From contig CAYRVX010000023.1 of the NCBI GenBank assembly GCA_964427875.1, forward strand, positions 6,496 to 70,495: 64,000 nt of DNA, in the 5' to 3' direction. Both the position numbers and the translations under genes were made by a program. Positions 41,300 through 50,378 of this stretch are shown here, piece after piece. Every line of letters begins with the position of its first letter. The stretch's first letter is position 1. The notes under the pieces are model-generated. The model ran no database searches. It saw only the letters and a list, made by a program, of their open reading frames with translations, and was not told where the DNA came from. This DNA comes from CAYRVX01 sp964427875 (GTDB taxonomy: Bacteria > Planctomycetota > Phycisphaerae > SM23-33).

Positions 41300-41686
41300 C
41301 TACACCACCTCGGACGCCAGCGAGACGATCTTCATGAAGTTCTTCTCCCGCAGCTCGCGGGCGACGGCCCCGAAGATCCGCGTGCCCACCGGGTTCAGGT
41401 TCGCATCGATGATCACCACGGCGCTGCGGTCGAACTTCACGTAGCTGCCGTCCGCCCGCCTGACCGGATGGCTCGTCCGCACGATGACGCAGCGCACGAT
41501 GTCGCCGGCCTTGATGTCCGCACCGGGCTGGGCCTTCTTGACCGAGCAGACGATGATGTCGCCCAGAGAGGCCGTCCGCCGCGTCAGCCCCTGACGCCTC
41601 GTGGAGCCGCCGAGCACCTTGATGCACCCCACAACGCGGGCGCCGGTGTTGTCGGCCACGTCCAGACGCGTCTCCTGCTGGATCAT
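41300..41686 (-). CDS. rplN: 50S ribosomal protein L14
   Basis: 128 residues: MIQQETRLDVADNTGAR, GDIIVCSVKKAQPGADIKAG and FGAVARELREKNFMKIVSLA. Slightly longer than the usual 122. Confidence 0.97.
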   Translation of the reverse strand: MIQQETRLDVADNTGARVVGCIKVLGGSTRRQGLTRRTASLGDIIVCSVKKAQPGADIKAGDIVRCVIVRTSHPVRRADGSYVKFDRSAVVIIDANLNPVGTRIFGAVARELREKNFMKIVSLASEVV

Positions 41687-41690
41687 CGCA

Positions 41691-41996
41691 CTAGCCCTCT
41701 CGCCCGACCGCCGGCAGCGGGGCGTCGCTCCGGCGAACGATCCGAACCAGTCGCCAGCTCTTGGTCTTGCTCACTCGCCGGCAGGGGGCGATCTCCACCA
41801 CGTCGTTTCGCTTCGCCGCGTTCTGCGGGTCGTGCACGGCCAGCTTCGTTCGCCGCCGGATGTACTTGCCGTACATCGGATGCCTGACCATGTTGTTGAC
41901 GATCACGTGGATCGTCTTGTCTCCGCCGACGGAGGCGACGGTCCCGGTCTTGCCCCGCCGGGCCTTGACGCCGCTGTCCTTGCGTTCTTCTGCCAT
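41691..41996 (-). CDS. rpsQ: 30S ribosomal protein S17
   Basis: 101 residues. The OB-fold core contains GKTGTVASVGGDKTIHV, HPMYGKYIRRRTKLAVHDP and RNDVVEIAPCRRVSKTKSWR. A short tail (RSDAPLPAVGREG) follows. Confidence 0.95.
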   Translation of the reverse strand: MAEERKDSGVKARRGKTGTVASVGGDKTIHVIVNNMVRHPMYGKYIRRRTKLAVHDPQNAAKRNDVVEIAPCRRVSKTKSWRLVRIVRRSDAPLPAVGREG

Positions 41997-42020
41997 CTGA
42001 AAGCTTCCGTTAGCCTCTCG

Positions 42021-42230
42021 CTAGGCCTGGCTGCGCTCGGCCTGTGTCTCGCGCTCCCGCATGACCGTCAGTATCCGCGCTATGTCCCGTTTGGCCTTGG
42101 TGAGCATGCTGGGGTCTTCGAGCTTCTCGGTAACCGCCTGGGAGCGGACGTCGAACAGGTGCCGCCGGACGCGCTGGAGCTCCGTGTGCAGTTCCTCGTC
42201 GCTAAGTTGGCGGACCTCGCTGACCTTCAT
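42021..42230 (-). CDS. rpmC: 50S ribosomal protein L29
   Basis: 69 residues, all helical: MKVSEVRQLSDEELHTELQ and KRDIARILTVMRERE. It lies at the exit tunnel. Confidence 0.93.
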   Translation of the reverse strand: MKVSEVRQLSDEELHTELQRVRRHLFDVRSQAVTEKLEDPSMLTKAKRDIARILTVMRERETQAERSQA

Positions 42231-42242
42231 CGCTTCCCGGCC

Positions 42243-42662
42243 TCACATGGTATGGCGCCGATAGAGCATCCGGCACCGCACGGGCATCTTGGCGGCCACC
42301 CGACGCAGCGCCGCCTTCGCCGTCACCTCGTCCACCCCGCCGATCTCGAACAGCACCGAGCCGGGCTTGACCACGGCCACCCAAGCCTGCGGCTCGCCCT
42401 TGCCCTTGCCCATCCGCGTCTCCAGCGGCTTGGAGCTGATCGGCTTGTCCGGGAAGATCCGGATGTACACCCGTCCTTCGCGGTGAAGGAAGTGAGTGGC
42501 CGCGACGCGTCCGGCCTCGATCTGCCGGCCGGTGATCCATCCGGCGTCCTTGCTCTGCAAGCCGTACTGCCCGAACGCGACGGTGTTTCCTCGCGTCGCC
42601 TCGCCGCGGATGCGGCCTCGCATCTGCTTGCGATGCTTCACTCTCTTCGGCATCAACGCCAT
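42243..42662 (-). CDS. rplP: 50S ribosomal protein L16
   Basis: 139 residues: MALMPKRVKHRKQMRGR, FGQYGLQSKDAGWITGRQIE and GKGKGEPQAWVAVVKPGSVLFE. It helps organise the A site. Confidence 0.97.
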   Translation of the reverse strand: MALMPKRVKHRKQMRGRIRGEATRGNTVAFGQYGLQSKDAGWITGRQIEAGRVAATHFLHREGRVYIRIFPDKPISSKPLETRMGKGKGEPQAWVAVVKPGSVLFEIGGVDEVTAKAALRRVAAKMPVRCRMLYRRHTM

Positions 42663-42704
42663 GATGGCACCTGTCGCTTGCTTCTCATTCTGATTTTTGC
42701 TGCG

Positions 42705-43583
42705 CTAGGACGGTTTTTCCGCATCGTCGCCAGCGGGCGCGGGGGGCGTTTCGGCGGCCTGCTGGGCCGGCTTGGCTGCTTCGGGCTCGGCCTTGGGCCC
42801 GGCGGGGGCCGCCTCGGGAGGCGCCGGCCGTCTGGCGCGTCCGCTCGGGCGGCCCGGGCCGCCGGCGCCGCCCCGCCGGCGGGGGGGGCGCGGCCCGCCG
42901 CCGGCGGGACGACGCTGCGGGGCCTCGGCCTCTTCTGCTTTCTCCTCGCCGAACATGCCGCGATAGACCCACACCTTCACGCCGATCACGCCGTACGTCG
43001 TCCGGCAGTGCGTGAAGCCGTAGTCCACGTCCGCCTGCAGCGTCTGAAGCGGGATGGAGCCCTTGATCTGGGTCTCACTGCGGCTCATCTCCGCCCCGCC
43101 GAGCCGTCCGGAGAGGGTGATCTTCACGCCCTTGGCCCCGGACTGCATCGACGCCTCGGCCCGCATCTTGATCGTTCGCCGGAAGCTCGACCGGCGCTTG
43201 AGCTGCTCGGAGATGCCCTCGGCGATCAGTTGCGCGTCGAGGTCGGGGTTCTTGATCTCCATGATGTTGATGCTCACGCGCCGGTCCGTCAGGTGCTCCA
43301 GCTCGCTGCGGAGCTTGTCCACCTCGGCGCCCTTGGGGCCGATGACGAGCCCCGGGCGGGCCGTCCGAAGGGTGATCTTGACCTCTTCCCGCGTCCGTTC
43401 GATCTGGATCTCACTGATCGCCGCGTAGGGCGGCTGGCGGTTCAGCCGGCCGTCGATGAACCGGCGGACCTTCGCATCTTCCACCAGGAACTCGCCATAG
43501 TTGCTCTTCGGAGCGAACCATCGGCTCTTCCAGTCGATCGTGATCCCGGTTCGAAATCCTATGGGGGATACCTTCTGACCCAT
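42705..43583 (-). CDS. rpsC: 30S ribosomal protein S3 with Pro/Ala-rich tail
   Basis: 292 residues from ATG 43583 (MGQKVSPIGFRTG). KH domain GLVIGPKGAEVDKLRSELE and C-terminal domain GRLGGAEMSRSE. The normal S3 ends near residue 215; a further 75 residues are low-complexity Pro/Ala/Gly/Arg (GGGPRPPRRRGGAGG), then Ala/Pro/Glu. Confidence 0.96.
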   Translation of the reverse strand: MGQKVSPIGFRTGITIDWKSRWFAPKSNYGEFLVEDAKVRRFIDGRLNRQPPYAAISEIQIERTREEVKITLRTARPGLVIGPKGAEVDKLRSELEHLTDRRVSINIMEIKNPDLDAQLIAEGISEQLKRRSSFRRTIKMRAEASMQSGAKGVKITLSGRLGGAEMSRSETQIKGSIPLQTLQADVDYGFTHCRTTYGVIGVKVWVYRGMFGEEKAEEAEAPQRRPAGGGPRPPRRRGGAGGPGRPSGRARRPAPPEAAPAGPKAEPEAAKPAQQAAETPPAPAGDDAEKPS

Positions 43584-43600
43584 GACGTGACCTCGTTGGG

Positions 43601-43936
43601 CTATTCCTTCTCCTCTTCGACCACGACGGTAATGTGGCTCGTCCGTTTCATGATCGGGTGCGCCCTGCCCCGATCTTTCGGCCGCCATCGTTTGATCGTG
43701 GGGCCCTCGTCCACGAACGCCTGGTCGACGAAGAGCCTGTCCATGTCGGCCTCGTTCTCGTTGGCGTTGGCGACGGCGCTGGTGAGCACCTTTGAGACCA
43801 TGACGGCCGCACGGTTCGGCGTGAACTTCAGCATGTTCAGCGCATCCTGGACATCCCGGCCTCGGATCATGTTCGCCACGAGCCTGGCCTTTCGAGAGCT
43901 GATACGTGCGTATCTATGCTTCGCTTGCCAAGGCAT
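43601..43936 (-). CDS. rplV: 50S ribosomal protein L22
   Basis: 111 residues: RYARISSRKARLVANMIRGR, VLTSAVANANENE and RWRPKDRGRAHPIMKRTSHI. Its loop lines the exit tunnel. Confidence 0.97.
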   Translation of the reverse strand: MPWQAKHRYARISSRKARLVANMIRGRDVQDALNMLKFTPNRAAVMVSKVLTSAVANANENEADMDRLFVDQAFVDEGPTIKRWRPKDRGRAHPIMKRTSHITVVVEEEKE

Positions 43937-43974
43937 TGCCTGCTCCGATATGGCGTCGCTGTCCGGCCGTCACC

Positions 43975-44247
43975 TTACCTGCGTCTCCTGCCGCCGCTGT
44001 GGCCCCGGAACATGCGGGTGGGGCTGAACTCGCCGAGCTTGTGACCGACCATGTCTTCGGTGACAGAGACCCGTTGGAACGTTCTGCCGTTGTGGACGAG
44101 GAAGCTGTACCCGACGAATTCCGGCACGATCGTGCACGCGCGGGCCCAGGTCTTGATGGCGTCGCGGCTGCCGCTCTGGGCGGCCAACTGCACCTTTCGA
44201 TAGAGTCTCTCGTCTACGTATGGCCCTTTCTTGGCGCTTCGTGTCAT
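43975..44247 (-). CDS. rpsS: 30S ribosomal protein S19
   Basis: 90 residues: MTRSAKKGPYVDERLYRKV, WARACTIVPEFVGYSF and VTEDMVGHKLGEFSPTRMF. It binds the 30S head with S13. Confidence 0.97.
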   Translation of the reverse strand: MTRSAKKGPYVDERLYRKVQLAAQSGSRDAIKTWARACTIVPEFVGYSFLVHNGRTFQRVSVTEDMVGHKLGEFSPTRMFRGHSGGRRRR

Positions 44248-44263
44248 CCTTCGGCGCTCCTGG

Positions 44264-45118
44264 CTAGAGCACGAGTTGGCCGCTTCGCTTGTTCCTGCGA
44301 CGCCGCAGGATCAGCCGGTTGGAGGCCTTCCTTTTCCTTCGGGTCTTGCCGCCTTTGGCGAGCTTGCCGGTGGGCGAGACGGGGTGTCGTCCGCCGGCGC
44401 GGCGCCCTTCGCCGCCGCCCATCGGGTGGGCCACGGGATTCATCGCCGAGCCCCGGACGTGAGGACGGCGGCCGAGGTGCCGTTTTCGGCCGGCCTTGCC
44501 CAGCCGGACGCCCTGGTGCTCGAGGTTGCCCAGGCGCCCGATCGTCGCGCGGCACTTGGCGTTGACCATCCGCATCTCCCCCGACGGGAGGATGAGGTGG
44601 GCCATCTTGCCGTCCCGGGCGGCGAGTCTGGCCGACCCGCCCGCCGAGCGGACCATCTTGCCCCCCTGGCCCGGATTCATCTCGATATTGTGGACTTCCA
44701 GGCCCGTGGGGATCTTGCTCAACGGCATGCAGTTGCCGACCCGGGGCTCGACGGCCTCGCCGCCGGAGTAGATCCTGCCGCCCACCTTCAGTCCCAGCGG
44801 CGCGAGGATGTAACGCTTCTCGCCGTCCTCGTAGTTCACCAGGGCGATGTTGCACGTCCGGTTCGGGTCGTACTCGATCGTCAGCACCTCGGCCGCCTGC
44901 CCGTCCTTGTTCCGCTTGAAATCGATCAGGCGGTATCTCCGCTTGTGCCCACCTCCACGCTGCCTGCAGGTGATCTTGCCGTGGACGTTGCGCCCGCCGG
45001 TCTTCTTGAGCGGCCGAAGAAGCGACTTCTCCGGCTTGCTCGCGGTCACGTCCTCCCGGACGTTGACCGAGCTGTTCCGCCGCCCGGGAGACGTTCGCTT
45101 GTATACCTTGATGCCCAT
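44264..45118 (-). CDS. rplB: 50S ribosomal protein L2
   Basis: 284 residues: TSPGRRNSSV, RQRGGGHKRRYRLIDFKR, GSAMNPVAHPMGGGEGR and a basic C-terminus. It supports the peptidyl-transferase centre. Confidence 0.98.
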   Translation of the reverse strand: MGIKVYKRTSPGRRNSSVNVREDVTASKPEKSLLRPLKKTGGRNVHGKITCRQRGGGHKRRYRLIDFKRNKDGQAAEVLTIEYDPNRTCNIALVNYEDGEKRYILAPLGLKVGGRIYSGGEAVEPRVGNCMPLSKIPTGLEVHNIEMNPGQGGKMVRSAGGSARLAARDGKMAHLILPSGEMRMVNAKCRATIGRLGNLEHQGVRLGKAGRKRHLGRRPHVRGSAMNPVAHPMGGGEGRRAGGRHPVSPTGKLAKGGKTRRKRKASNRLILRRRRNKRSGQLVL

Positions 45119-45136
45119 GGATCGCTCTGTGACCCG

Positions 45137-45424
45137 CTAGAACAAATCGATGTGGTGGTCCTCGTGCAGGACAACCACGGCTTTCTTCCAGTGTTTGGTC
45201 GCGCCCCACTGGTTCCATCGAACTCGGCGCGGCTTGCCCTTGCGGTTGGAGGTCCGCACCGTGAGGACCTTCACGTTGTACATGTCCTCGACGGCCCGCT
45301 TGATCTGGATCTTGTTCGCCCAGGTGGCGACCTGGAAGCTGTAGGCGTTGAGGGCCTGCGACTGGTACGTGCCCTTCTCGGTCACCAGTGGCTTGATGAT
45401 GATGCTGTAGGTATCGCCCTTCAC
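45137..45424 (-). CDS. rplW: 50S ribosomal protein L23
   Basis: 95 residues from GTG 45424, which overlaps the rplD stop (TGA 45421-45423). Motifs: IIKPLVTEKGTYQSQ, NKIQIKRAVEDMYNVKV and GKPRRVRWNQWG. It docks trigger factor and SRP at the exit site. Confidence 0.93.
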   Translation of the reverse strand: MKGDTYSIIIKPLVTEKGTYQSQALNAYSFQVATWANKIQIKRAVEDMYNVKVLTVRTSNRKGKPRRVRWNQWGATKHWKKAVVVLHEDHHIDLF

Positions 45425-46059
45425 GAGACGCTCTCCCGGTGGGTGAGGGCCTTCATCGCTTCGCCGGTGACGAGCATTTTCTGCCGGGTGGCCACGTCGA
45501 AGGCGTTGAGGTCGGCCGCGACGCGAACCGTCAGGTCGGGCAGGTTCCTGGAACTGAGATAGATGTTCCTGTCCGGCTCGGCGAGGGCAAGCAGGCAACT
45601 GCGGTTGATCTCGAGGTTCCGCAGGACGCCGGCCATCTGCTGCGTCTTCGGGGCGTCCATGGAGAGCCCCTCGACGACCATCAGGTCGCCGGCCAGCATC
45701 TTGGCAAGGATGGCGGACTGGAGGGCGCGGCGGCGCATCTTCTTGGGGAAGCGCTTCCGGAAGCTCCGGGGCGCCTTTCGGAAGGCCACCCCCCCGCCGC
45801 GGAGAAGGTTCGTCTTCATGTTGCCCCGGCGTGCCCGCCCGGTGCCCTTCTGCCGAAAGGCCTTCGCCGTGGTGCCCGTCACCAGCGCGCGGTTCTTGTT
45901 GGCCGCGGTGCCCAGGCGCCGGTTGGCGTGATACGTGACCACCGCCTGCTTGAGCAGGTCCGCGTTGACCGAGCCGCCGAAGAGCTGCTCGTCAACCTGG
46001 AGGGTGTCGATCTTCTCGCCCTCGATATTGTATACCGGCACATCCACCATGGCACCCAT
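45421..46059 (-). CDS. rplD: 50S ribosomal protein L4
   Basis: 212 residues from ATG 46059; an ATG three codons in (46050) is equally possible. Motifs: GTGRARRGNMKTNLLRGGGV, RSFRKRFPKKMRRRALQSAI. In enterobacteria L4 represses the S10 operon; not testable here. Confidence 0.94.
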   Translation of the reverse strand: MGAMVDVPVYNIEGEKIDTLQVDEQLFGGSVNADLLKQAVVTYHANRRLGTAANKNRALVTGTTAKAFRQKGTGRARRGNMKTNLLRGGGVAFRKAPRSFRKRFPKKMRRRALQSAILAKMLAGDLMVVEGLSMDAPKTQQMAGVLRNLEINRSCLLALAEPDRNIYLSSRNLPDLTVRVAADLNAFDVATRQKMLVTGEAMKALTHRESVS

Positions 46060-46067
46060 CCCGGGGA

Positions 46068-46727
46068 CTACGAGCCGGCCTTGGCCGTCTTGCTCTTCCG
46101 GACAAAAAGGAGCCCGCCGTTCGCACCGGGCAGCGGGCCCTTGATCAGCAGCAGGTTGTTTTCCTTGTCGACGGCGACGAGCCTGTGGTTTCGGCTGGTG
46201 CCCCTAACCGAGCCCATGTGACCGGCCATCCGCTTGCCCTTCTTCGGTCGCGGGCCCTTGCCGGCGTCCGAGGCGTGCGACGCGATCGAACCGGGGCTGC
46301 GGTGCTTTCGCTCGACGCCGTGGCTGGCCGGCTGGCCCTTGAAACCGTGGCGCTTCATCACGCCGGCGAAGCCCCGCCCCTTCGTCGTGCCGGTCACGTC
46401 CACGTGGGAGACCCCCTCGAAGATCTCGACCGTGATGTCCTGTCCCGGTTGGACGGCGTCCTGGGGCCCGGTGAGGCGCACCTCGCGGACGTACCGTTTG
46501 GGCTTGCACTTCGCCCGGGCGGCGTGGCCGATCTGCGGCTTGCTCGCGCGGTGCGGCTTGACGTCCTGAAGGCCGATCTGGACGGCATCGTAGCCGTCCG
46601 ACCGGGCGGTCTTGATCTGGAGCACGCTGCAAGGCCCGGCCTGGACGACGGTGACGGGATGCAGCACCCCGTCGGCATCGTAGACCTGCGTCATGCCGAT
46701 TTTCTTGCCTAGGATCGCCGGCAGCAT
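46068..46727 (-). CDS. rplC: 50S ribosomal protein L3
   Basis: 219 residues: MLPAILGKKIGMTQVYDADG, TGTTKGRGFAGVMKRHGFKG and SIASHASDAGKGPRPKKGKR. Early 50S assembly protein. Confidence 0.97.
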   Translation of the reverse strand: MLPAILGKKIGMTQVYDADGVLHPVTVVQAGPCSVLQIKTARSDGYDAVQIGLQDVKPHRASKPQIGHAARAKCKPKRYVREVRLTGPQDAVQPGQDITVEIFEGVSHVDVTGTTKGRGFAGVMKRHGFKGQPASHGVERKHRSPGSIASHASDAGKGPRPKKGKRMAGHMGSVRGTSRNHRLVAVDKENNLLLIKGPLPGANGGLLFVRKSKTAKAGS

Positions 46728-46736
46728 CTTGACACC

Positions 46737-47045
46737 TTACGCCTTGATCTTGATGAAGACGCCGGCCGGAACCACCAGCCTGTTCAGGGCCTCTATGGTT
46801 CGAACGGTCGGCTCGTAGATATCGATGATTCGCTTGTGCGTTCGCATCTCGAACTGCTCGCGGGACTTCTTGTCCACGTGCGGGCTGCGAAGCACGGTGT
46901 AGCGTTCGATTCGCGTCGGCAGCGGGATCGGCCCACGAACGCGCGCGCCGGTGCGCTCGGCGTGATCCACGATCTCCTTCGCCGAGGCGTCGAGGGCCCG
47001 ATGATCATAGGCCTCCATGCGAATTCTGATTTTGTCCTGCGCCAT
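46737..47045 (-). CDS. rpsJ: 30S ribosomal protein S10 (NusE)
   Basis: 102 residues: IRIRMEAYDHRALDASAKEI, GPIPLPTRIERYTVLRSPH and EMRTHKRIIDI. First gene of the S10 block; a promoter lies in the fusA-rpsJ gap. S10 also binds NusB/NusG in antitermination. Confidence 0.98.
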   Translation of the reverse strand: MAQDKIRIRMEAYDHRALDASAKEIVDHAERTGARVRGPIPLPTRIERYTVLRSPHVDKKSREQFEMRTHKRIIDIYEPTVRTIEALNRLVVPAGVFIKIKA

Positions 47046-47104
47046 CGAGCAATTCTCGCGTCTCGTGATCCCATACCCCCGGCGCCGACGCGCCGAGTCA
47101 TTTC

Positions 47105-47132
47105 AGCATACGGATCAGTTTTTGTCTGTCAA
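47105..47132 (-). promoter_or_regulatory. Promoter of the S10 operon
   Basis: On the - strand: TTGACA (47132-47127), perfect consensus, 16 bases, TATGCT (47110-47105), giving a leader near 55 bases to rpsJ. A GGCGC/GCGCC hairpin follows in the leader. The surrounding gap is unusually A/T-rich for the window. Confidence 0.65.
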
Positions 47133-47169
47133 TTCTCCATCCTGGTTTTTCGCGTTTTTTTCCGTGGTC

Positions 47170-49245
47170 TCACACGTATCGCAGGATGCCTTCGGCCACG
47201 TGGGCGGGCACGGGTGCATACGAGTGCGGCTCCATCGTACTCGTCCCGCGGCCCTGTGTGAGCGACCGCAGCCGCGTCGAGTAGCCGAACATCTCCGCCA
47301 GCGGCGCAAGGGCCTGGAGCACGCGATACTTTCCACGCTGCTCCATTTCCTTGATCTCCACCCGCCGGCCGTTCAGGTCGCCCGTCACGGCCCCAAGGTA
47401 CTCTTGCGGCACCGTCACCTGAAGGCGCATGATCGGCTCCAGAAAGACGGGGTCGGCCTGTTCGGCGGCCCTCGCGAAGGCCATCGCGCCGGCCTGCTGG
47501 AACGCCAGGGGCGAGCTGTCCACCGGGTGATACTTGCCGTCCAGCAGGGTCGCCTTGACGTTCAGCATCGGATAGCCCGCCAGCGGGCCCGACGTCGTTC
47601 CGCCCCGAACGCCGTCCTCCACGGCGGGGATGAACTCGCGAGGAACGGCCCCGCCCTTCGTGGCATCCACGAACAGGACCGGGTCTTCGCCGTCGGGCGG
47701 GGTGTGCGGTTCCACGCGGAGCATCACCACGCCGTACTGCCCCCGGCCGCCCGTCTGGCGTATGAACCGCCCCTCGGCTTCCACCGCCGACCGGATGGTC
47801 TCCTTGTAGGCCACGGACGGCTTGCCCACGCGGACCGAGAGCCCGAGGTCCCGCAGCAGCTTGTGGTAGATGATCTCCAGGTGAAGCTCGCCCATGCCCG
47901 AGATGATCATCTGCCCCGTCTCGGCGTCGTAGCAGTACTGGAAGCTCGGGTCCTCGCGCCGAAGCATCTTCAGCGCCTCGACCATTTTCTGCTTGTCCTG
48001 GCTCGTTCGCGGCTCGATGGACATGGTGATGACCGGCTCGGGGAATTCCAGGCGTTCCAGGATGATCGAATGTCGCGTGTCACACAGCGTGTCCCCGGTC
48101 AGCGAGGCCTTGAGGCCCACGACGGCCAAGATGTCGCCCGTGACGGCCTGGTCGCGCCGAATCCGCTGCTTGGCGTGCATCTCCCAGAGACGGGTGATGT
48201 TCTCCTTCTTGTTCTGCGTGCTGTTCAGCACGCGCGTGCCCGCCTTGAGGCGCCCGCTGTAGACGCGCACGAAACTCAGGTCCCCGTGCTGGTCGGAGGT
48301 GATCTTGAACACCAGCGCCGAGAAGGGCGCCTCCGGGTCCGCCTTGCGCTCGATCGTCTTCCTGGACTTCAGCGATTCGTGCCCCACCACCGGCGGGACG
48401 TCCAGCGGGCTCGGCAGGAAACACACCACCGCGTCCAGCAGCGGGCGGATGCCCATGTGCCTCAGCGCCGAGCCGCAGAGGACCGGATGAAGCCGCCCGG
48501 TCAGCGTCCCGCGCCGGATCGCCGCGAGGATCGCCGCCTCGTTGATCTCGCCGTCGTGGATGTACTCGGCCATCAGGGCGTCGTCATACTCGGCGGCCTT
48601 CTCGATCAGCTCCTGGCGGGCCCGTTCCGTCTCCTCGGCGAGCTCGGGGGGGATGGGCCCTTCCCGGAGGTCCGTGGCGATCTCGGCCTCGTCGTAGAAG
48701 TACGCCTTTCGGCGAAGCACGTCGACCTGCCCGCGGAAACCCTCCCCCGAACCGATCGGCAGTTGCAGGACGAGAGGGTTGGCCTGAAGGCGCCAGGCGA
48801 TCTCCTCCACGACCATGTTGAAGTCCGCGCCGATGCGGTCCATCTTGTTGACGAAGCAGAGGCGCGGCACGTGATACCGGTCGGCCTGGCGCCAGACGGT
48901 CTCGCTCTGGGCCTCCACGCCTCCGACGCCGCAGAACACGGCGACGGCCCCGTCCAGCACCCGCAGGGATCGCTCCACTTCCACGGTGAAGTCCACGTGC
49001 CCCGGCGTGTCGATGAGGTTGATGGTGTGGCCGGACCATGAGAACGTCGTCGCCGCCGAGGTGATCGTGATGCCCCGCTGCTGCTCCTCGGTAAGGTAGT
49101 CCATCACGGCGGTGCCATCGTGGACCTCGCCGATCTTGTACGTCCGGCCGGTGAAGTAGAGCACCCGCTCGGTGACGGTCGTCTTGCCGGCATCGATGTG
49201 CGCCATGATGCCGATGTTCCGAATTCTCTTCAGATCTACCGCCAT
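47170..49245 (-). CDS. fusA: Elongation factor G
   Basis: 691 residues from ATG 49245 (MAVDLKRIRN; GAAAGAG upstream); a further in-frame ATG at 49305 is less likely. G motifs AHIDAGKTT (15-23), DTPGHVDF and NKMDRIGADF. The C-terminal domains include GRGQYGVVML and EYLGAVTGDLNGRR. It drives translocation. Separated from rpsG by about 600 bases and from rpsJ by a promoter. Confidence 0.97.
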   Translation of the reverse strand: MAVDLKRIRNIGIMAHIDAGKTTVTERVLYFTGRTYKIGEVHDGTAVMDYLTEEQQRGITITSAATTFSWSGHTINLIDTPGHVDFTVEVERSLRVLDGAVAVFCGVGGVEAQSETVWRQADRYHVPRLCFVNKMDRIGADFNMVVEEIAWRLQANPLVLQLPIGSGEGFRGQVDVLRRKAYFYDEAEIATDLREGPIPPELAEETERARQELIEKAAEYDDALMAEYIHDGEINEAAILAAIRRGTLTGRLHPVLCGSALRHMGIRPLLDAVVCFLPSPLDVPPVVGHESLKSRKTIERKADPEAPFSALVFKITSDQHGDLSFVRVYSGRLKAGTRVLNSTQNKKENITRLWEMHAKQRIRRDQAVTGDILAVVGLKASLTGDTLCDTRHSIILERLEFPEPVITMSIEPRTSQDKQKMVEALKMLRREDPSFQYCYDAETGQMIISGMGELHLEIIYHKLLRDLGLSVRVGKPSVAYKETIRSAVEAEGRFIRQTGGRGQYGVVMLRVEPHTPPDGEDPVLFVDATKGGAVPREFIPAVEDGVRGGTTSGPLAGYPMLNVKATLLDGKYHPVDSSPLAFQQAGAMAFARAAEQADPVFLEPIMRLQVTVPQEYLGAVTGDLNGRRVEIKEMEQRGKYRVLQALAPLAEMFGYSTRLRSLTQGRGTSTMEPHSYAPVPAHVAEGILRYV

Positions 49246-49841
49246 CTCTTTCACGATCCCGGAGGTATACTGATCCCGTCCGCCTTCGCTCGCCGACATG
49301 GACACATCGGCGCGGCAGGATTCTTTCCATCCGGGGAAAAGCTCTCACCAGCCGCCGGGCGGGCCCGGCAGACACCGGTCTTTCCGCCGGGAGAGCACTG
49401 CGGCCCCGACGGTTTGATCAGACCGGCCAGGTTGTCTTATCTCAAGCGGCCCGCCGGGCCCCTTGCCAGGGAGGCGCCGTGCCCGGCGCGCCTTCTCTGA
49501 GCCCCGGCCTGCCCCTGTGGCCACCGGGGTCGTCCGCCTGCCGGCCGCCGGGACCATCGGGCCCGGGCAGCGCTCGCGGCGAACGATTCAATAGAACCTC
49601 TCTTGCGGCCGAGAAGGATCAGCCGCTACTCACGGACCATCTCGTCACTTCGCCCGCACCGTCACCGCAACACCACGCGGGCCCCGGTGCACAATCCCAT
49701 ACGTTACCATCGAACGCTCGGTGCTTGATCCTTAAGACTACAGCGTCACTTCGTCAGCTCGTTGACCTGCCCGTCGGCGGGCTCGCCGGTTCGTCACCGC
49801 GCCGGGCCGTCGGCTTTCGCTCAGGAGGCGCCCGGTTCGCA
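49246..49841. other. Long leader/intergenic region upstream of fusA
   Basis: 596 bases between rpsG and fusA, unusual in this tight cluster. GC-rich with several potential stems (such as GCCCGGGC-type sequences around 49555-49565). I see no credible gene, tRNA or repeat. A TATACC-like -10 near 49260-49270 (reading -) is a possible fusA promoter, but I could not assign a -35 with confidence. Confidence 0.5.
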
Positions 49842-50318
49842 TCACCACGCAAAGTGCGCGAAGGCCTTGTTGGCCTCGGCCATCCTATGGACGTTCTCCC
49901 GGGTGGTCATCGCCGTCCCTTCGCCATTGTAGGCGGCGATCAGCTCGTTCGCCAGACGCACGTGGGTCGGTTGGCCCTTGCCGGCCCGGACGGCATCGCG
50001 TATCCAGCGGACCGCCAGCGACAACTGCCGCTTGCTGCTGACCTGCATCGGCACCTGGTACGTAGCCCCGCCCACCCGCTTGCTGCGGACCTCGATGAGG
50101 GGCTTGACATTCTCGACGGCCTTCTTGAAGACCTCCAGCGCGGGCTCTTCCTTGACCTTCTTCTCGATGACGTCCATCGCGTCGTAGAAGATCCTCTGGG
50201 CGACCGCTTTCTTGCCGTCCCACATAAAGCAGTTGATGAACTTGCTTGCCAACTTGCTGTTGAACCTGGGGTCCGGCTGCAACTGCGAGGTCGACGCCGT
50301 GAATTTCTTATATGCCAT
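49842..50318 (-). CDS. rpsG: 30S ribosomal protein S7
   Basis: 158 residues: DPRFNSKLASKFINCFMWDG, GGATYQVPMQVSSKRQLSLA and NVHRMAEANKAFAHFAW. The C-terminus is standard. Confidence 0.97.
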   Translation of the reverse strand: MAYKKFTASTSQLQPDPRFNSKLASKFINCFMWDGKKAVAQRIFYDAMDVIEKKVKEEPALEVFKKAVENVKPLIEVRSKRVGGATYQVPMQVSSKRQLSLAVRWIRDAVRAGKGQPTHVRLANELIAAYNGEGTAMTTRENVHRMAEANKAFAHFAW

Positions 50319-50378
50319 GGGTCCGTTCCGCTGTCTCCCGATCGCCCGGGGCCCGCTTGGCCCCCGGCACCCGGGGGA

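Noticed and set aside
40962..41627. Longer L24 form starting inside rplN
   Set aside because: The extra sequence overlaps rplN entirely in another frame; L24 begins at MAMHIKKGD.
47170..49305. Longer FusA start at 49305
   Set aside because: The extra twenty residues have no homology to EF-G, and the ATG at 49245 has a better binding site and the canonical MAVDLKRIRN start.
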